The notes beneath the pieces were generated by a model. It searched no databases, was not told the DNA's origin, and worked only from the letters and a program-made list of their open reading frames with translations. Below are positions 17,412-26,606 of a DNA stretch of 63,718 nt, piece by piece (positions within the stretch are counted from its first letter, which is position 1; every line of letters begins with the position of its first letter). Where the stretch lies: contig JAIXQU010000068.1 in the NCBI GenBank assembly GCA_027485575.1, positions 1 to 63,718 of the forward strand, given 5' to 3'. This DNA is from Cytophagaceae bacterium. GTDB lineage: Bacteria; Bacteroidota; Bacteroidia; Cytophagales; Flexibacteraceae. The translations under genes and the position numbers were made by a program.

Positions 17412-18740
17412 TTGAAATTTATCAGACTTTTTTTGTGGCTGGTGCCCGTTTGGGTACCGGCCCTTTTTTTTACCGGTTGCATTAAACCGAATGGAGAAGC
17501 ATTTGAAGCACCTCCAGATTTAACACAAACAAAAACCGAGTATTTAGACACTTTTTCTGTTTCAAGAGAGACATACAGGTTCGACACCCTGAATACAACC
17601 AGCAGGCAGGTTATCATGGCTGGTAGGTACAACGATGGAATTTTGGGACCGATTGAAGCCGAGGGTTTTTTTCAGTTTCTTCCTGAATCATATCCGATTG
17701 GAGCCCCTTCTCAATTATTGGAGGAGTATACAACTGCTACATTAACTTTGAGGAATAACTATCAGTATGGAAAATTTGGGGCAATCAATAATTTTTCTCT
17801 TTATCCACTTACAGATGGAATCAGCGGAGATAAAAGCTATTTTATAAATAGTCCTTCAACAAGCCATAGTCAAATACCATACCTTACATCCAATCAATCT
17901 TCCAACAAGAATACCTTGTTGACATTTGATGCCAATGTTCTGGGCAAAGAAATTTTAGCAAAACTGAAAGGTACAGACTCTATCAGGAATGATGCTCAAT
18001 TCCTTTCTTTTTGGAAGGGTTTTGCCTTAAAACCTAATCCTGAAAATCAACAATTGGTTCGCTTTGGGCTTAAAGATAGCGTGATTCTGGAAGTATTTTA
18101 CAGGGTTTTGGAAGAAGGAGTAAGAGTACAGAAGTCATTTAAGTTTAAAGCCAATTCAAAATCAGCACATTATTTTATCGCAAAACCTGATTTTACAAAT
18201 CTTCCATGGATAAATATCCAGCCCAAAAAGGGTCTTCCAGCCGTGGAATCCAATGGCCGATCCGCCGTTCAAGGGTTATCTGGTCTTACGACCAAATTGA
18301 AAATTCCCGGCCTTAAATCCTGGAAAGAAAGTCAATCTCAAAAAATAAAGGTTTTTAAAGCGGAACTAGAAATCAAACCGGACGCTCCAGGATCTTTGGC
18401 GCCACCCACATTTATCCGTTTAAATAGCCAAAACGACTATTACATGCCAAAGGAAACGGGCTCGGATATCATTTACAATGATGCCAGAGTTATTTCTCTC
18501 CTTCAGGCAGGGTCAACAGAGGCGCAGGCCTTAGCTCAAATTTCTACCCAGGTTTTTGAATATTCTGAAACAGAGAATGTTTACAGGTGCAATATTTCAA
18601 GACACATCCAAAATTTTATGGAAGGCAAGGTCGCAAGCGATCATATTAATTTATATTCTGCTGAATGGGTTAGTACTGTAAACCGAATGTTGCTTTCAAA
18701 TGGCTCGGTAAAACTAAAATTATACTATTATCCAATTTAA
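17412..18740 (+). CDS. DUF4270 family lipoprotein
   Basis: The 442-residue protein begins with a lipoprotein signal peptide (MKFIRLFLWL then FTGC lipobox, Cys near residue 22) followed by the DUF4270 body: a Tyr/Phe-rich beta region with an early segment on DTLNTT and GRYNDGILG, and a C-terminal RCNISRHIQNF segment. DUF4270 proteins are found in Bacteroidota and have no known function; they are expected at the outer membrane or periplasm. The start chosen is TTG 17412, 2 bp after the previous stop, because it places the signal peptide at the N-terminus. An earlier TTG at 17364 would add 16 residues and overlap the upstream gene. Confidence 0.82.
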   Translation: MKFIRLFLWLVPVWVPALFFTGCIKPNGEAFEAPPDLTQTKTEYLDTFSVSRETYRFDTLNTTSRQVIMAGRYNDGILGPIEAEGFFQFLPESYPIGAPSQLLEEYTTATLTLRNNYQYGKFGAINNFSLYPLTDGISGDKSYFINSPSTSHSQIPYLTSNQSSNKNTLLTFDANVLGKEILAKLKGTDSIRNDAQFLSFWKGFALKPNPENQQLVRFGLKDSVILEVFYRVLEEGVRVQKSFKFKANSKSAHYFIAKPDFTNLPWINIQPKKGLPAVESNGRSAVQGLSGLTTKLKIPGLKSWKESQSQKIKVFKAELEIKPDAPGSLAPPTFIRLNSQNDYYMPKETGSDIIYNDARVISLLQAGSTEAQALAQISTQVFEYSETENVYRCNISRHIQNFMEGKVASDHINLYSAEWVSTVNRMLLSNGSVKLKLYYYPI

Positions 18741-18759
18741 GAGTCTGGACAATTCTTTT

Positions 18760-19968
18760 ATGAATTCAACCATTAAATACTATTCTTTTTATTTATTGAT
18801 TCTTCTTGGTTTTTCTTGCAAAAAAGATGAAAAAGAAGATGTGAACACCTCTTTGCCTTCCATAGAAACTTTAGGAGTTGTATCCAGATTTGGTACAACT
18901 GCCATTCTCAAAGGGTCACTTATCGCACAGGGAGGAAGTGATATTACCGAAAAGGGTATTGTTTATAGCACAAACTCTAAACCTGAAAATCAGGATCAAA
19001 AGATAATAATAAAATCAAAAAGCATTTCCCTGGGTGCCTATCAGGATACCATTACCATAGACAAAGGTTTAACCTACTATTTCAAAGCATATGCAATAAA
19101 TAAATATGGCACTGTTTATGGGAAGGAGGACACTTTAAAAATTGGTTTGCCTTCAGTTGTAATTTCAATTCCTTTTTCTGGAAATACCTCCTGGACTCTT
19201 TCCGGTAAGATTGTTTCGGATGGTGGAGGAAATATCTCAGAATCAGGAGTTTTCTTTAGCGATAAGAGAGAAGGACTTACAGAGGACAATAAAATTTCTG
19301 GTTCAGGGATTGACAGTAAAGGAGACTTTTCAATCCTTATTCCAAATCTACAGTTGGAGAAAAAATACTATTTCAGGCCATTTACCAGAAATGAAAAAGG
19401 AATTAATCTTGGCCCAATTGGATTTTTCAGCACCCCCGTTTTGGATAAAGATTCGCTATACCAAACCGCATGTTTAGAAAATCAAATGTGGATGAAATCT
19501 GATTTGAGGCGGTCTGTTTACAATGACGGAAGCACGATTTCAAAAATAGAGATTGATAGCAACTGGGTTAAAGCTAAGGAAGGTTCATACTTCACTACTA
19601 CTAAAAGAAATTTTTTATATAATTCATATGCCATTGTCAGTCCTAAGGGATTGTGTCCTCCGGGCTGGAAGCTACCCAATGATCAGGATTGGATTAACTT
19701 AATGGACCCTTTGGGTGGATGGGAAGTTAGCGGCACTGTTTTAAAACAAGCAGGTGTAAATTCTTTTTCCGCCAGTTTTGGTGGGGTTAAAGATCCAAAT
19801 GGTTCAGTTCGATTGTTAGATAGTTTCGGCTATTACTGGATAAGTACAACCGATACCAATAGCCTGAATGTGAGAAGCATTAATGATTTAGAAAAGGGAT
19901 TTTACTTGTATCCGGTTTCCAAAGGCACAGGTGCTTCAGTGCGTTGTTTTAAGGAAATCTTAAATTAA
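18760..19968 (+). CDS. FISUMP-domain lipoprotein
   Basis: The 402-residue protein has a lipoprotein signal peptide (lipobox GFSC, Cys near 20), two Ig/fibronectin-like beta repeats (about 30-120 and 125-225, each with a GIVYS/GVFFS segment and Y-F-x-A/P motif), and a C-terminal Fibrobacter succinogenes major paralogous (FISUMP) domain: ENQMWMKSDLR, CPPGWKLPNDQDW, GYYWIST and VRCFKE. Such lipoproteins are common surface proteins in this phylum with unknown ligands. The gene follows the DUF4270 gene by 19 bp, so the two and the GT5-like gene form one operon. It converges on the next gene with a 51-bp gap and no clear terminator. Confidence 0.85.
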   Translation: MNSTIKYYSFYLLILLGFSCKKDEKEDVNTSLPSIETLGVVSRFGTTAILKGSLIAQGGSDITEKGIVYSTNSKPENQDQKIIIKSKSISLGAYQDTITIDKGLTYYFKAYAINKYGTVYGKEDTLKIGLPSVVISIPFSGNTSWTLSGKIVSDGGGNISESGVFFSDKREGLTEDNKISGSGIDSKGDFSILIPNLQLEKKYYFRPFTRNEKGINLGPIGFFSTPVLDKDSLYQTACLENQMWMKSDLRRSVYNDGSTISKIEIDSNWVKAKEGSYFTTTKRNFLYNSYAIVSPKGLCPPGWKLPNDQDWINLMDPLGGWEVSGTVLKQAGVNSFSASFGGVKDPNGSVRLLDSFGYYWISTTDTNSLNVRSINDLEKGFYLYPVSKGTGASVRCFKEILN

Positions 19969-20019
19969 AGTAGGTTTTGGTGATTTCCTTATTTTTGAAA
20001 ACAAAAAATGAGATTGGTT

Positions 20020-21507
20020 TTATTGGTTTTGATTAACTAATTGAAATGAATATTTATCCACAAGGATTGCTGTTTGCAATTTGTTGTTTTTTAAGCATTC
20101 TTTGATTTTGGACTCGTCTTTAATGCCAAAGACTTTAATTTTATTTTCTTTTTTAAATTTCGGATGTGTCTTTAATATCCAGCTTGCATCATCATATTCT
20201 TTTTCAAAATGGGCTGAGGCAATACCGGGAAGTACAATCAAGGGCAATTTAATTTTATCTGATTGCTTTATTGCCCGTCCAACATTTTCATAAATTTGGA
20301 GATCGAATGTTTCTTTGTCCTTTTGAGATATTTTCCCAATAAGTGAGATACTAATATTGCCAACACTCGCAAAAATGATTACACCAAAGACTAAATTTTT
20401 TGGAATCATTTGGTATCTTTCCTGAATCAGGTTTGCCCCATGAACTATCAGGACACTAAAAGCAACAACAATAAAGCAATTGAGTCGGGATTCTCCCAGA
20501 GGTAATTTACCAAGAAAATATAAAATCAGGGCTGTAAATACGACTTGGATGCTGTAAATTTCAACAAGAAACTTTTCGTTTCTAAAGAATTCTAGCTTGT
20601 TTAGGGTAGTGGAAAATAATATGGATACGATAGACACTAATAATATCATTGCAAAAACTATCTTGAATAGATAGCCAGATCCCATTAACATCAGGAAATC
20701 CAGAAAATTAACTACAATATTATTTAAGTTATTAACATCGAATAGTCTTTTTTTCCAATAGAGTTGCATAGAGTTGTCTTCTATTACGTGTCTTATATCA
20801 ATTAGAAAAGATATAAATAAAGGTAGTATTATTATAAAACAGATAAATGTTGCGATGCTTAAGTTTTTGCTACTCGACTTATAGTTTCTAAAAATAAAAA
20901 GGATAAGTGAAGCAAATACTGGAAAAATAACGATGGGATAAGTGTAACTTAGGAAAGGTCCTAAAACGAGAATGATTGAAGTTAGAATCAAAATTTTAAT
21001 TTTTTTTTCTTTCTCGTTAAATAAGTTTTTAATATTTAAAATAACCTGTAAGCATAATGTAGCATAAAGAATTTCCATCGTGTATTGCTTAATTTGAATG
21101 CTATAGTTAATAGAGGTGTTATAAGAGAGAAATAACAATATAATTGTAATAATACCTATTATGTTATTTTTATATATTTTATAGGAATTGTATGTTAGAA
21201 TTATTATTGATATAAAAAAGATTAAATATGGTATAATTCTTAGTGAAGTGTAGGAAAAACTGAATAAAGATGTGAAATTTTGAATAATATATAAATATAG
21301 CCTTGGGAATTGTTGATTTAAGTCTAATTTACCCCATATTTCCGAAGAAGATTTAAATTTTAAGTTGTAAATTATAAACCATTCATCCAGCCAAAATGCT
21401 CTTTTTTCATAGAGGACTAAGAATAGATTACAAGATAGAAAACTCGTTATACATAATACCCCTACGAATACTAAAAGAGTTTCGAATAATTTTTTACCCC
21501 TTGGCAT
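20020..21507 (-). CDS. GT-C fold membrane glycosyltransferase-like protein
   Basis: The 495-residue protein has about ten to eleven membrane spans and, after the first, the motif FWLDEWF, matching the acidic DE motif of the first periplasmic loop in GT39/ArnT-type enzymes that use polyprenyl-phosphate sugars. The C-terminal about 100 residues are soluble. It likely transfers a sugar to an envelope glycan or protein, but acceptor and donor cannot be told. The coding sequence is markedly more AT-rich than its neighbours, with runs of Ile, Asn and Lys encoded by A/T codons, which suggests transfer or a variable locus. It ends 51 bp from the convergent FISUMP gene and its start lies 3 bp beyond the end of the SDR gene. 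Confidence 0.7.
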   Translation of the reverse strand: MPRGKKLFETLLVFVGVLCITSFLSCNLFLVLYEKRAFWLDEWFIIYNLKFKSSSEIWGKLDLNQQFPRLYLYIIQNFTSLFSFSYTSLRIIPYLIFFISIIILTYNSYKIYKNNIIGIITIILLFLSYNTSINYSIQIKQYTMEILYATLCLQVILNIKNLFNEKEKKIKILILTSIILVLGPFLSYTYPIVIFPVFASLILFIFRNYKSSSKNLSIATFICFIIILPLFISFLIDIRHVIEDNSMQLYWKKRLFDVNNLNNIVVNFLDFLMLMGSGYLFKIVFAMILLVSIVSILFSTTLNKLEFFRNEKFLVEIYSIQVVFTALILYFLGKLPLGESRLNCFIVVAFSVLIVHGANLIQERYQMIPKNLVFGVIIFASVGNISISLIGKISQKDKETFDLQIYENVGRAIKQSDKIKLPLIVLPGIASAHFEKEYDDASWILKTHPKFKKENKIKVFGIKDESKIKECLKNNKLQTAILVDKYSFQLVNQNQ

Positions 21508-21510
21508 ATT

Positions 21511-22389
21511 TTATTTTCCTTTTCTGGTAGCAGCCTCAATTGCATCCCATAATTGATTGGGAACTGCCTGAAGCCAATTGAACTCACCTGCCCCCTGAAG
21601 CCACTCGCCTCCATCAAAAGTGACAACTTCTCCATTCATAAAGCCTGAAAAGTCGGACAGCAGGTAGGAAACCAGATTAACCAACTCATGATGTTGCCCC
21701 ACTCTTCCCAAGGGGATTTTTTTTGCAGGGTCCATTTTTGAGGCCAGTTCGGCTGGCAAAGCATCTTTCGGGAAAAGCCTGGACCATGCACCTTCAGTGG
21801 GAAAAGGCCCCGGAGCAATGGCATTTGTCCGGATTCCATATTTGGCCCATTCCACAGCAAGCGACCGTGTCAGCGCCACTACGCCTGCCTTTGCGGTTGC
21901 AGACGGCACTACAAAGGCAGAGCCAGTCGAAGCGTATGTAGTTACAATATTGACAAAAACTCCAGGTTGCTTTTGAGACATCCAATATTTTCCGGCAGAC
22001 ATTGTGGTGTGAATTGTTCCCTTCAAAACAATATCAATGATAGAGGAAAAGGCATTGGCCGAAAGTCTTTCCGTAGGAGAAATAAAATTGCCTGCGGCAT
22101 TGTTAACAACACCGTGTAGCCCACCGGTTTCCTGGACAATTTGTGCTATCGAAGCATCAATTTTTTCAGCATCGCGGACATCTGCTGCTACCCAGTATAC
22201 TTTTGAACCGGTTTTTTCCTCTAAAGACTGGGCTGCTTTTTTGAGCTTTTCTTCGTTCCTGCTCAATATTGCAACAGTAGCCCCAAGTTCCAGCAATCCT
22301 TCTGCCATAGAGAGCCCTAGCCCTGAACCACCTCCGGTGATCAAGATTGTCTTGTTTTTAAATATATCCTTTGGGAGCATTAAGTTCAT
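21511..22389 (-). CDS. SDR family oxidoreductase, 2,4-dienoyl-CoA reductase (DECR1) type
   Basis: The 292-residue protein has the NADPH-binding GGGSGLG motif (about 19-25) and NNAAG (96-100). The catalytic region TTYASTGSAFVVPSATAKAG has Tyr152, Ser163 and Lys167 at the spacing of animal mitochondrial 2,4-dienoyl-CoA reductase (Tyr199, Ser210, Lys214) rather than the classic YxxxK. Downstream, NAIAPGPFPTEGAWSRL also matches that family. It would reduce trans-2,4-dienoyl-CoA intermediates in unsaturated fatty acid oxidation. The start is ATG at 22387-22389; an internal ATG three residues later is possible. The AT-rich GT-C gene begins 3 bp after its stop. Confidence 0.83.
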   Translation of the reverse strand: MNLMLPKDIFKNKTILITGGGSGLGLSMAEGLLELGATVAILSRNEEKLKKAAQSLEEKTGSKVYWVAADVRDAEKIDASIAQIVQETGGLHGVVNNAAGNFISPTERLSANAFSSIIDIVLKGTIHTTMSAGKYWMSQKQPGVFVNIVTTYASTGSAFVVPSATAKAGVVALTRSLAVEWAKYGIRTNAIAPGPFPTEGAWSRLFPKDALPAELASKMDPAKKIPLGRVGQHHELVNLVSYLLSDFSGFMNGEVVTFDGGEWLQGAGEFNWLQAVPNQLWDAIEAATRKGK

Positions 22390-22452
22390 GGCTTTTTTTT
22401 CGCAATATATAAGTTTTGATTTGGTTCATATTGCCTGATTCATTGCAAAAAA

Positions 22453-22533
22453 ATGGCTCGTTTACCCTGGCAGCTCCTAGACAAGTTCAAACAGATTACG
22501 CGAGACGGTCATGCGCAGGTATCTCGTCAATAA
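22453..22533 (+). other. Compositionally odd island with a 26-codon ORF
   Basis: Within the 266-bp gap between the SDR gene and the TVP38 gene, this stretch is clearly richer in G and C than its surroundings and contains CG-rich words (ACGCGAGACGG, CATGCGCAGG). It can be read as a 26-residue ORF beginning MARLPWQLL, but no family is recognised and codon use is unlike neighbouring genes. It may be a remnant of an inserted element or an unannotated small RNA region. Confidence 0.25.
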
Positions 22534-22655
22534 AATAGTAGTTATTCAGACTCATTGCCCAAAAGCTGAATCCAACCCAATGATTGACAAAACAGATGAT
22601 TGATAAAAAACGGATTTTGGTTAATCTGGAAATAATTGTCAAATATTGCCCTTCC

Positions 22656-23375
22656 ATGGAAAAAAGAAAATTTGAAACTCAAACCATTAAGGAAAAGTAT
22701 ATTTCTTTATTCAAAAAACCTGAATCCATCTGGCTCATTCTTTTTGCCACGCTTCCACTTTTGGTGGGCTCTGCACTTGCATTCTGGGCTTTGGAAGAAA
22801 AGGAGTTTTTAATGAAGTTAGATTTCCTGGGTTGGTTTTTAATCTTTTCCTTGTTATCCATCCCAATCGCTTTTTCGCTTATTCCCAACACTTTGGCCGG
22901 CTTACTGGCTGGTTATTTCATTGGAATGTGGGGCTTTCCAGGAATGGCATGGTGTATTTTTCTGGCTTGTATTATGGGTTGTTATTTTGCCAAAAGCCTG
23001 GACTCCGGCATCCAAAAAGAGATATTTAAAATATGGCCAGCAGCCGAAAAGGCTGCTGAAAAACTGAAAGCCAATTCTTTTTCAGTCGTTTTTTTATTCA
23101 GGTTGATGCCAGTTCCACCTTTTGCCATTGGCAATTTGCTCATGACCTGGTTCAAAATTCCATTTCAGCAATTTGTTTTAGGTAGTTTGGCTGGAATGAC
23201 CATCCGAATGATTTTAATGGTTTGGATTGGTGCTAAGGCAAAAGACATTATTCAATTGCTCAAACATCCGCAACAGGTTCCTGAATTACAGTGGTTCACT
23301 ATAATTGGGTCCATAGCAGGTGTTAGTCTTCTCTATTATATTTTCAGGAAATCTATCCTAAACTCTTCCAAATAA
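22656..23375 (+). CDS. TVP38/TMEM64 (DedA-superfamily/VTT) membrane protein
   Basis: The 239-residue protein has about five to six membrane segments and the VTT-domain features: an early re-entrant region with GLLAGYFIGMWGFPG and a central FLFRLMPVPPFAIGNLLM, the counterpart of the conserved R-x3-PxxP motif, followed by FVLGSLAGMTIRM. Proteins of this superfamily include lipid scramblases and flippases for undecaprenyl phosphate or phospholipids; the substrate here is not known. ATG 22656 (MEKRKFETQ) is chosen; a TTG at 22584 or ATG at 22596 would add 20-24 residues. The gene converges on the amylase gene with 13 bp between stops. Confidence 0.82.
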   Translation: MEKRKFETQTIKEKYISLFKKPESIWLILFATLPLLVGSALAFWALEEKEFLMKLDFLGWFLIFSLLSIPIAFSLIPNTLAGLLAGYFIGMWGFPGMAWCIFLACIMGCYFAKSLDSGIQKEIFKIWPAAEKAAEKLKANSFSVVFLFRLMPVPPFAIGNLLMTWFKIPFQQFVLGSLAGMTIRMILMVWIGAKAKDIIQLLKHPQQVPELQWFTIIGSIAGVSLLYYIFRKSILNSSK

Positions 23376-23388
23376 AAAGCGAAGGATT

Positions 23389-26322
23389 TTACTCAATCAC
23401 CAATTTTACGGTTCTAAACAAAGAACCATTTTGAATTTTCAATAGGTAAAGACCTGGTTTAATACCCTTTAAATCCAGAGAATGCGAGACTGCGGCACCA
23501 TCAGAAATAAAATCTTCTCTAATCAGGGAACCTTTCAGATCAAGTATCGAAGTTTTCAATTTTCCTTTTTCTCCCGAATATTCAATCTGAAGAATATCTT
23601 TTGCAGGATTAGGGAATAATTTAATACTTCCATCATCCACCAATAAATTGTTGACAGAAGTTAAGTTAGCAGTTACATTCTGGCATCCAAATAGATTTCT
23701 GGAAACAAGATTAATGGAAACTGCATTTGGAGGAATCACCAGATAGGCAAGCGAATCAGCAGGATTTGTTATGCCATTAATTCTCCAGATATATTTTACT
23801 CCGGCGGTGATATTTGAGACTTTTAAAGTATCTCCAGACCGTACTACAATTGGGATTGGAGGAGGATTTTCAAAAGAAATGATGGTAATATTGTCATTTG
23901 CACTACATCCATTTTCCGGATCAGTTAGCGTTACAAAATATTTTCCTGGTTGTGTAATTACCTGTGAGCCATTGGTTCCGATTTGATTTCCGGAATTATC
24001 TCTCCAAACATAGCTTAGACCGGTTCCAAAACTTGCGTTCAGAGTTAAGGTTGTTCCAATGCATCCATATCTATCCGGACCTAATTCAACAAAAGGGAGA
24101 ATTCTTGATTTTTCAGCCAATGCATTGATGGAATCTGGTGCTGTATAAGTTACGTTTATCCAGACTCTTTGAGAAGCATTTGTATCTGATGAGTTTTTTG
24201 CTCTGAACTGAAACCATGAGTTTTGGGCAGGCGTGAAGGTCTTGGTTAAGGGTCCAACTCCTTTTACCGAATCTATAACCAAACCACATTCATTTGTCAA
24301 TAGCAAAGTTATATTTCTGTCTGTAAATGAAGGAAATAACTTATAGGTGATGGTTTTACCTGAGGCAGCAAATATTTTACCGGCCCATCTTTCAGCAAGA
24401 GACCTATTTGGTAGAGCGCCACCTTGCCTTAAAGATTTTGGGTTACTATCTCCCAAATCATCTGCCAATTCCCATTCGTGGGTCGTTGTCCTGTTGGAGA
24501 TAGGAAAAGGTTGATTAAAAAATGCTTCCTGACTTTTAAGTGCATAAATGGCAACACCTTTGTTGATTGTGTTATTTACTGACCCATTGCATCTTGGAGC
24601 TTGCACCCGAACTCTTCCACCCGGGACTCCATTGGGTCTTGTCACAACAGTAACATCTGCAAAATTTCCGGTATAATCTTTCAAAACTGTTCCTACAGCA
24701 AAATCACAATCAATCCAGGCTGCCTGATTGGTAGTAAAATTGTCGGTGACCGCTATTATAGCTTTTGCTGATCTTTCAAATACGATTAAATCCTGGGCTG
24801 TACTTCCATCAAAAAACACAGTTTGCTCAGCACTCCTTACCCGGTAAGCACCTGACTTGAAATCGAACTTTTTGTGGCATTTAATGATGTTTGCAATTGA
24901 CTGTCTGACTGGTAGGTCCGTTTCGCTTTGTGGAAAATGGATATATCGCTTTCCCGTGGTGCCGACATCAAAAAGGTCTTCAAAAAAAATGTTTGGATGG
25001 CCATCCATACTCATCATGATGGCATAAGCTGCAGTTAGCCTTGGTTCCCTTGGGTCTATATTTGGCGACAATTCAGATCCGGAAGTCCATCTTCTTGGAT
25101 TTCCGGAACCATCCACCGGATAATTTCCATTTGCCTGAAGGGTCGGGGAGCCAGCTGAAGGCTGTGATGGCCGGAATGTATCATGGTTGTTAATAAAAGG
25201 TGCTGTCCGATATCTCCTGTCTTGTTGAATACCCGGAAGGTTGGATAAATCATAATTGCCTAATCCATAGACCATTCCATAAAAACCAGGTGAATTGTTG
25301 AATCCCCTTAAACCAAAATCAAAAGTTCCTGCCCGACCTTGAACGGCATCAACCCATGCATCTAATTCTGTTTTTCCTCCAACCCATTCACCCACGGTAA
25401 ACATTTGGTCTGTTCCACTGGCAAAACCTGCATTGTTCTGAAGATTCCAGATTATGTCTTCGCAGACTGAAGCTGGAAAATGTTTAATGGCATCCAGTCT
25501 GTAGCCGTCTATTCCTGTTTGCTTCCTTAACCAAATCATCCATTCTCTTGCTCTCTTTCGCATATAATCTGATTCCTGAACCGGATTAAAAGTAGAAATT
25601 GAACTTAACCCAATTGAGTTTGGATAGAAGGCAACATCTGGCCCAAAAGTTATTCTGGAAAGGTCGTCTCCTGAGAAACGGGTATCTCCCGGACCTGGAT
25701 TGAAATTTTGCCAGTTTTTTGGCCATCTGCCATTTCTTGCAAGATAATTTGATCGGGTTTCAGTGGTTGCAGGTGTAGTAAAACTTACATACCTGAAATT
25801 TTTGAAGCCCCCCGTAGGATCAACTGTAATATCCTGATAATTGGAACTGGGCCTGTTTGAAGAATAAAAAGTCAGACCGGCACTATCAACTCCACCGAAT
25901 CCGCTACCCGAACCAGCGCCATCGATGTGGTTTAAAACAATATCCTGAACTACATCAATTCCATTTCTGTGCATAACTCCGACCATCCTAAGATATTCAT
26001 CCTTATCCCCAAATGGAGTTTTTAGATTGGATTTTTGAAATTTATCACCTAAGTCATAATGGTCAAAAGGGCTATAGCCTACAGACGATGGATTCGCATT
26101 TTTTTGATTTACCGGAACCCAAACTGCGTCAATTCCCATTTTTCTCAATCTGGGGGATAGATCAGACAAATAGTTTGCCCAACCCTGGGGATAATTGTTG
26201 TTTTTAAAATCCCACCAGAAACCCTGTAGAACTATCTTTTTGGTGTCTTGTCCAAGCAATAAAATGTTTGAGGTCAGTAAGAAACAAAATAAAAGAAGTG
26301 AAATTTTTAAGAGAAATTTCAT
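23389..26322 (-). CDS. Secreted alpha-amylase (GH13) with PKD-like domain and T9SS sorting domain
   Basis: The 977-residue protein hydrolyses alpha-1,4-glucans outside the cell. A signal peptide (MKFLLKISLLLF, start ATG 26320-26322) precedes a GH13 barrel with QGFWWDF, VQDIVLNH and the catalytic residues Asp277 (GYRLDA), Glu312 (TVGEW) and Asp381 (NNHD). After an amylase C-domain-like region comes a beta-sandwich with GxYFVTLTD (PKD/Ig-like), and the last about 80 residues (LFPNPAKD ... GLYLLKI) are a type A T9SS sorting domain, so it is sent through the outer membrane. A 34-residue N-terminal extension upstream of this ATG is open but lacks sense as a leader. No Sus genes flank it. Confidence 0.92.
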   Translation of the reverse strand: MKFLLKISLLLFCFLLTSNILLLGQDTKKIVLQGFWWDFKNNNYPQGWANYLSDLSPRLRKMGIDAVWVPVNQKNANPSSVGYSPFDHYDLGDKFQKSNLKTPFGDKDEYLRMVGVMHRNGIDVVQDIVLNHIDGAGSGSGFGGVDSAGLTFYSSNRPSSNYQDITVDPTGGFKNFRYVSFTTPATTETRSNYLARNGRWPKNWQNFNPGPGDTRFSGDDLSRITFGPDVAFYPNSIGLSSISTFNPVQESDYMRKRAREWMIWLRKQTGIDGYRLDAIKHFPASVCEDIIWNLQNNAGFASGTDQMFTVGEWVGGKTELDAWVDAVQGRAGTFDFGLRGFNNSPGFYGMVYGLGNYDLSNLPGIQQDRRYRTAPFINNHDTFRPSQPSAGSPTLQANGNYPVDGSGNPRRWTSGSELSPNIDPREPRLTAAYAIMMSMDGHPNIFFEDLFDVGTTGKRYIHFPQSETDLPVRQSIANIIKCHKKFDFKSGAYRVRSAEQTVFFDGSTAQDLIVFERSAKAIIAVTDNFTTNQAAWIDCDFAVGTVLKDYTGNFADVTVVTRPNGVPGGRVRVQAPRCNGSVNNTINKGVAIYALKSQEAFFNQPFPISNRTTTHEWELADDLGDSNPKSLRQGGALPNRSLAERWAGKIFAASGKTITYKLFPSFTDRNITLLLTNECGLVIDSVKGVGPLTKTFTPAQNSWFQFRAKNSSDTNASQRVWINVTYTAPDSINALAEKSRILPFVELGPDRYGCIGTTLTLNASFGTGLSYVWRDNSGNQIGTNGSQVITQPGKYFVTLTDPENGCSANDNITIISFENPPPIPIVVRSGDTLKVSNITAGVKYIWRINGITNPADSLAYLVIPPNAVSINLVSRNLFGCQNVTANLTSVNNLLVDDGSIKLFPNPAKDILQIEYSGEKGKLKTSILDLKGSLIREDFISDGAAVSHSLDLKGIKPGLYLLKIQNGSLFRTVKLVIE

Positions 26323-26482
26323 TTGGTCGATTTCAATTTTTAGTAGTGATGTAAAAAATATAAAAAGTAAAATAACGAACTGGAGGTAACTTAAAAAAAT
26401 GTGAAGGCGTTTTAAAAAAAACAAAAAGCCAAAATCAAGGGATAAAACCAGCTAATAGTCAACCGTTTTTGTAGAATTTTAA

Positions 26483-26490
26483 TAAATTTG
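26483..26490 (+). promoter_or_regulatory. Putative -7 box (TAAATTTG) for the 26607 gene
   Basis: TAAATTTG matches the TAnnTTTG consensus and lies 116 bases before the ATG of the T9SS-exported protein, giving a rather long AT-rich leader. The 284-bp gap 26323-26606 must hold promoters for both divergent genes; no TTG element at the expected spacing was identified. Confidence 0.3.
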
Positions 26491-26606
26491 GTACATCAAA
26501 TTTTAATAAAATTTTCACTTTTATTTTGAGGAGCAGGTAAGAAAAGCACATATTCGCATTACAAAAAATAAATACCGTTACTTTTTTAATTAATCAAAGA
26601 AAAAAT

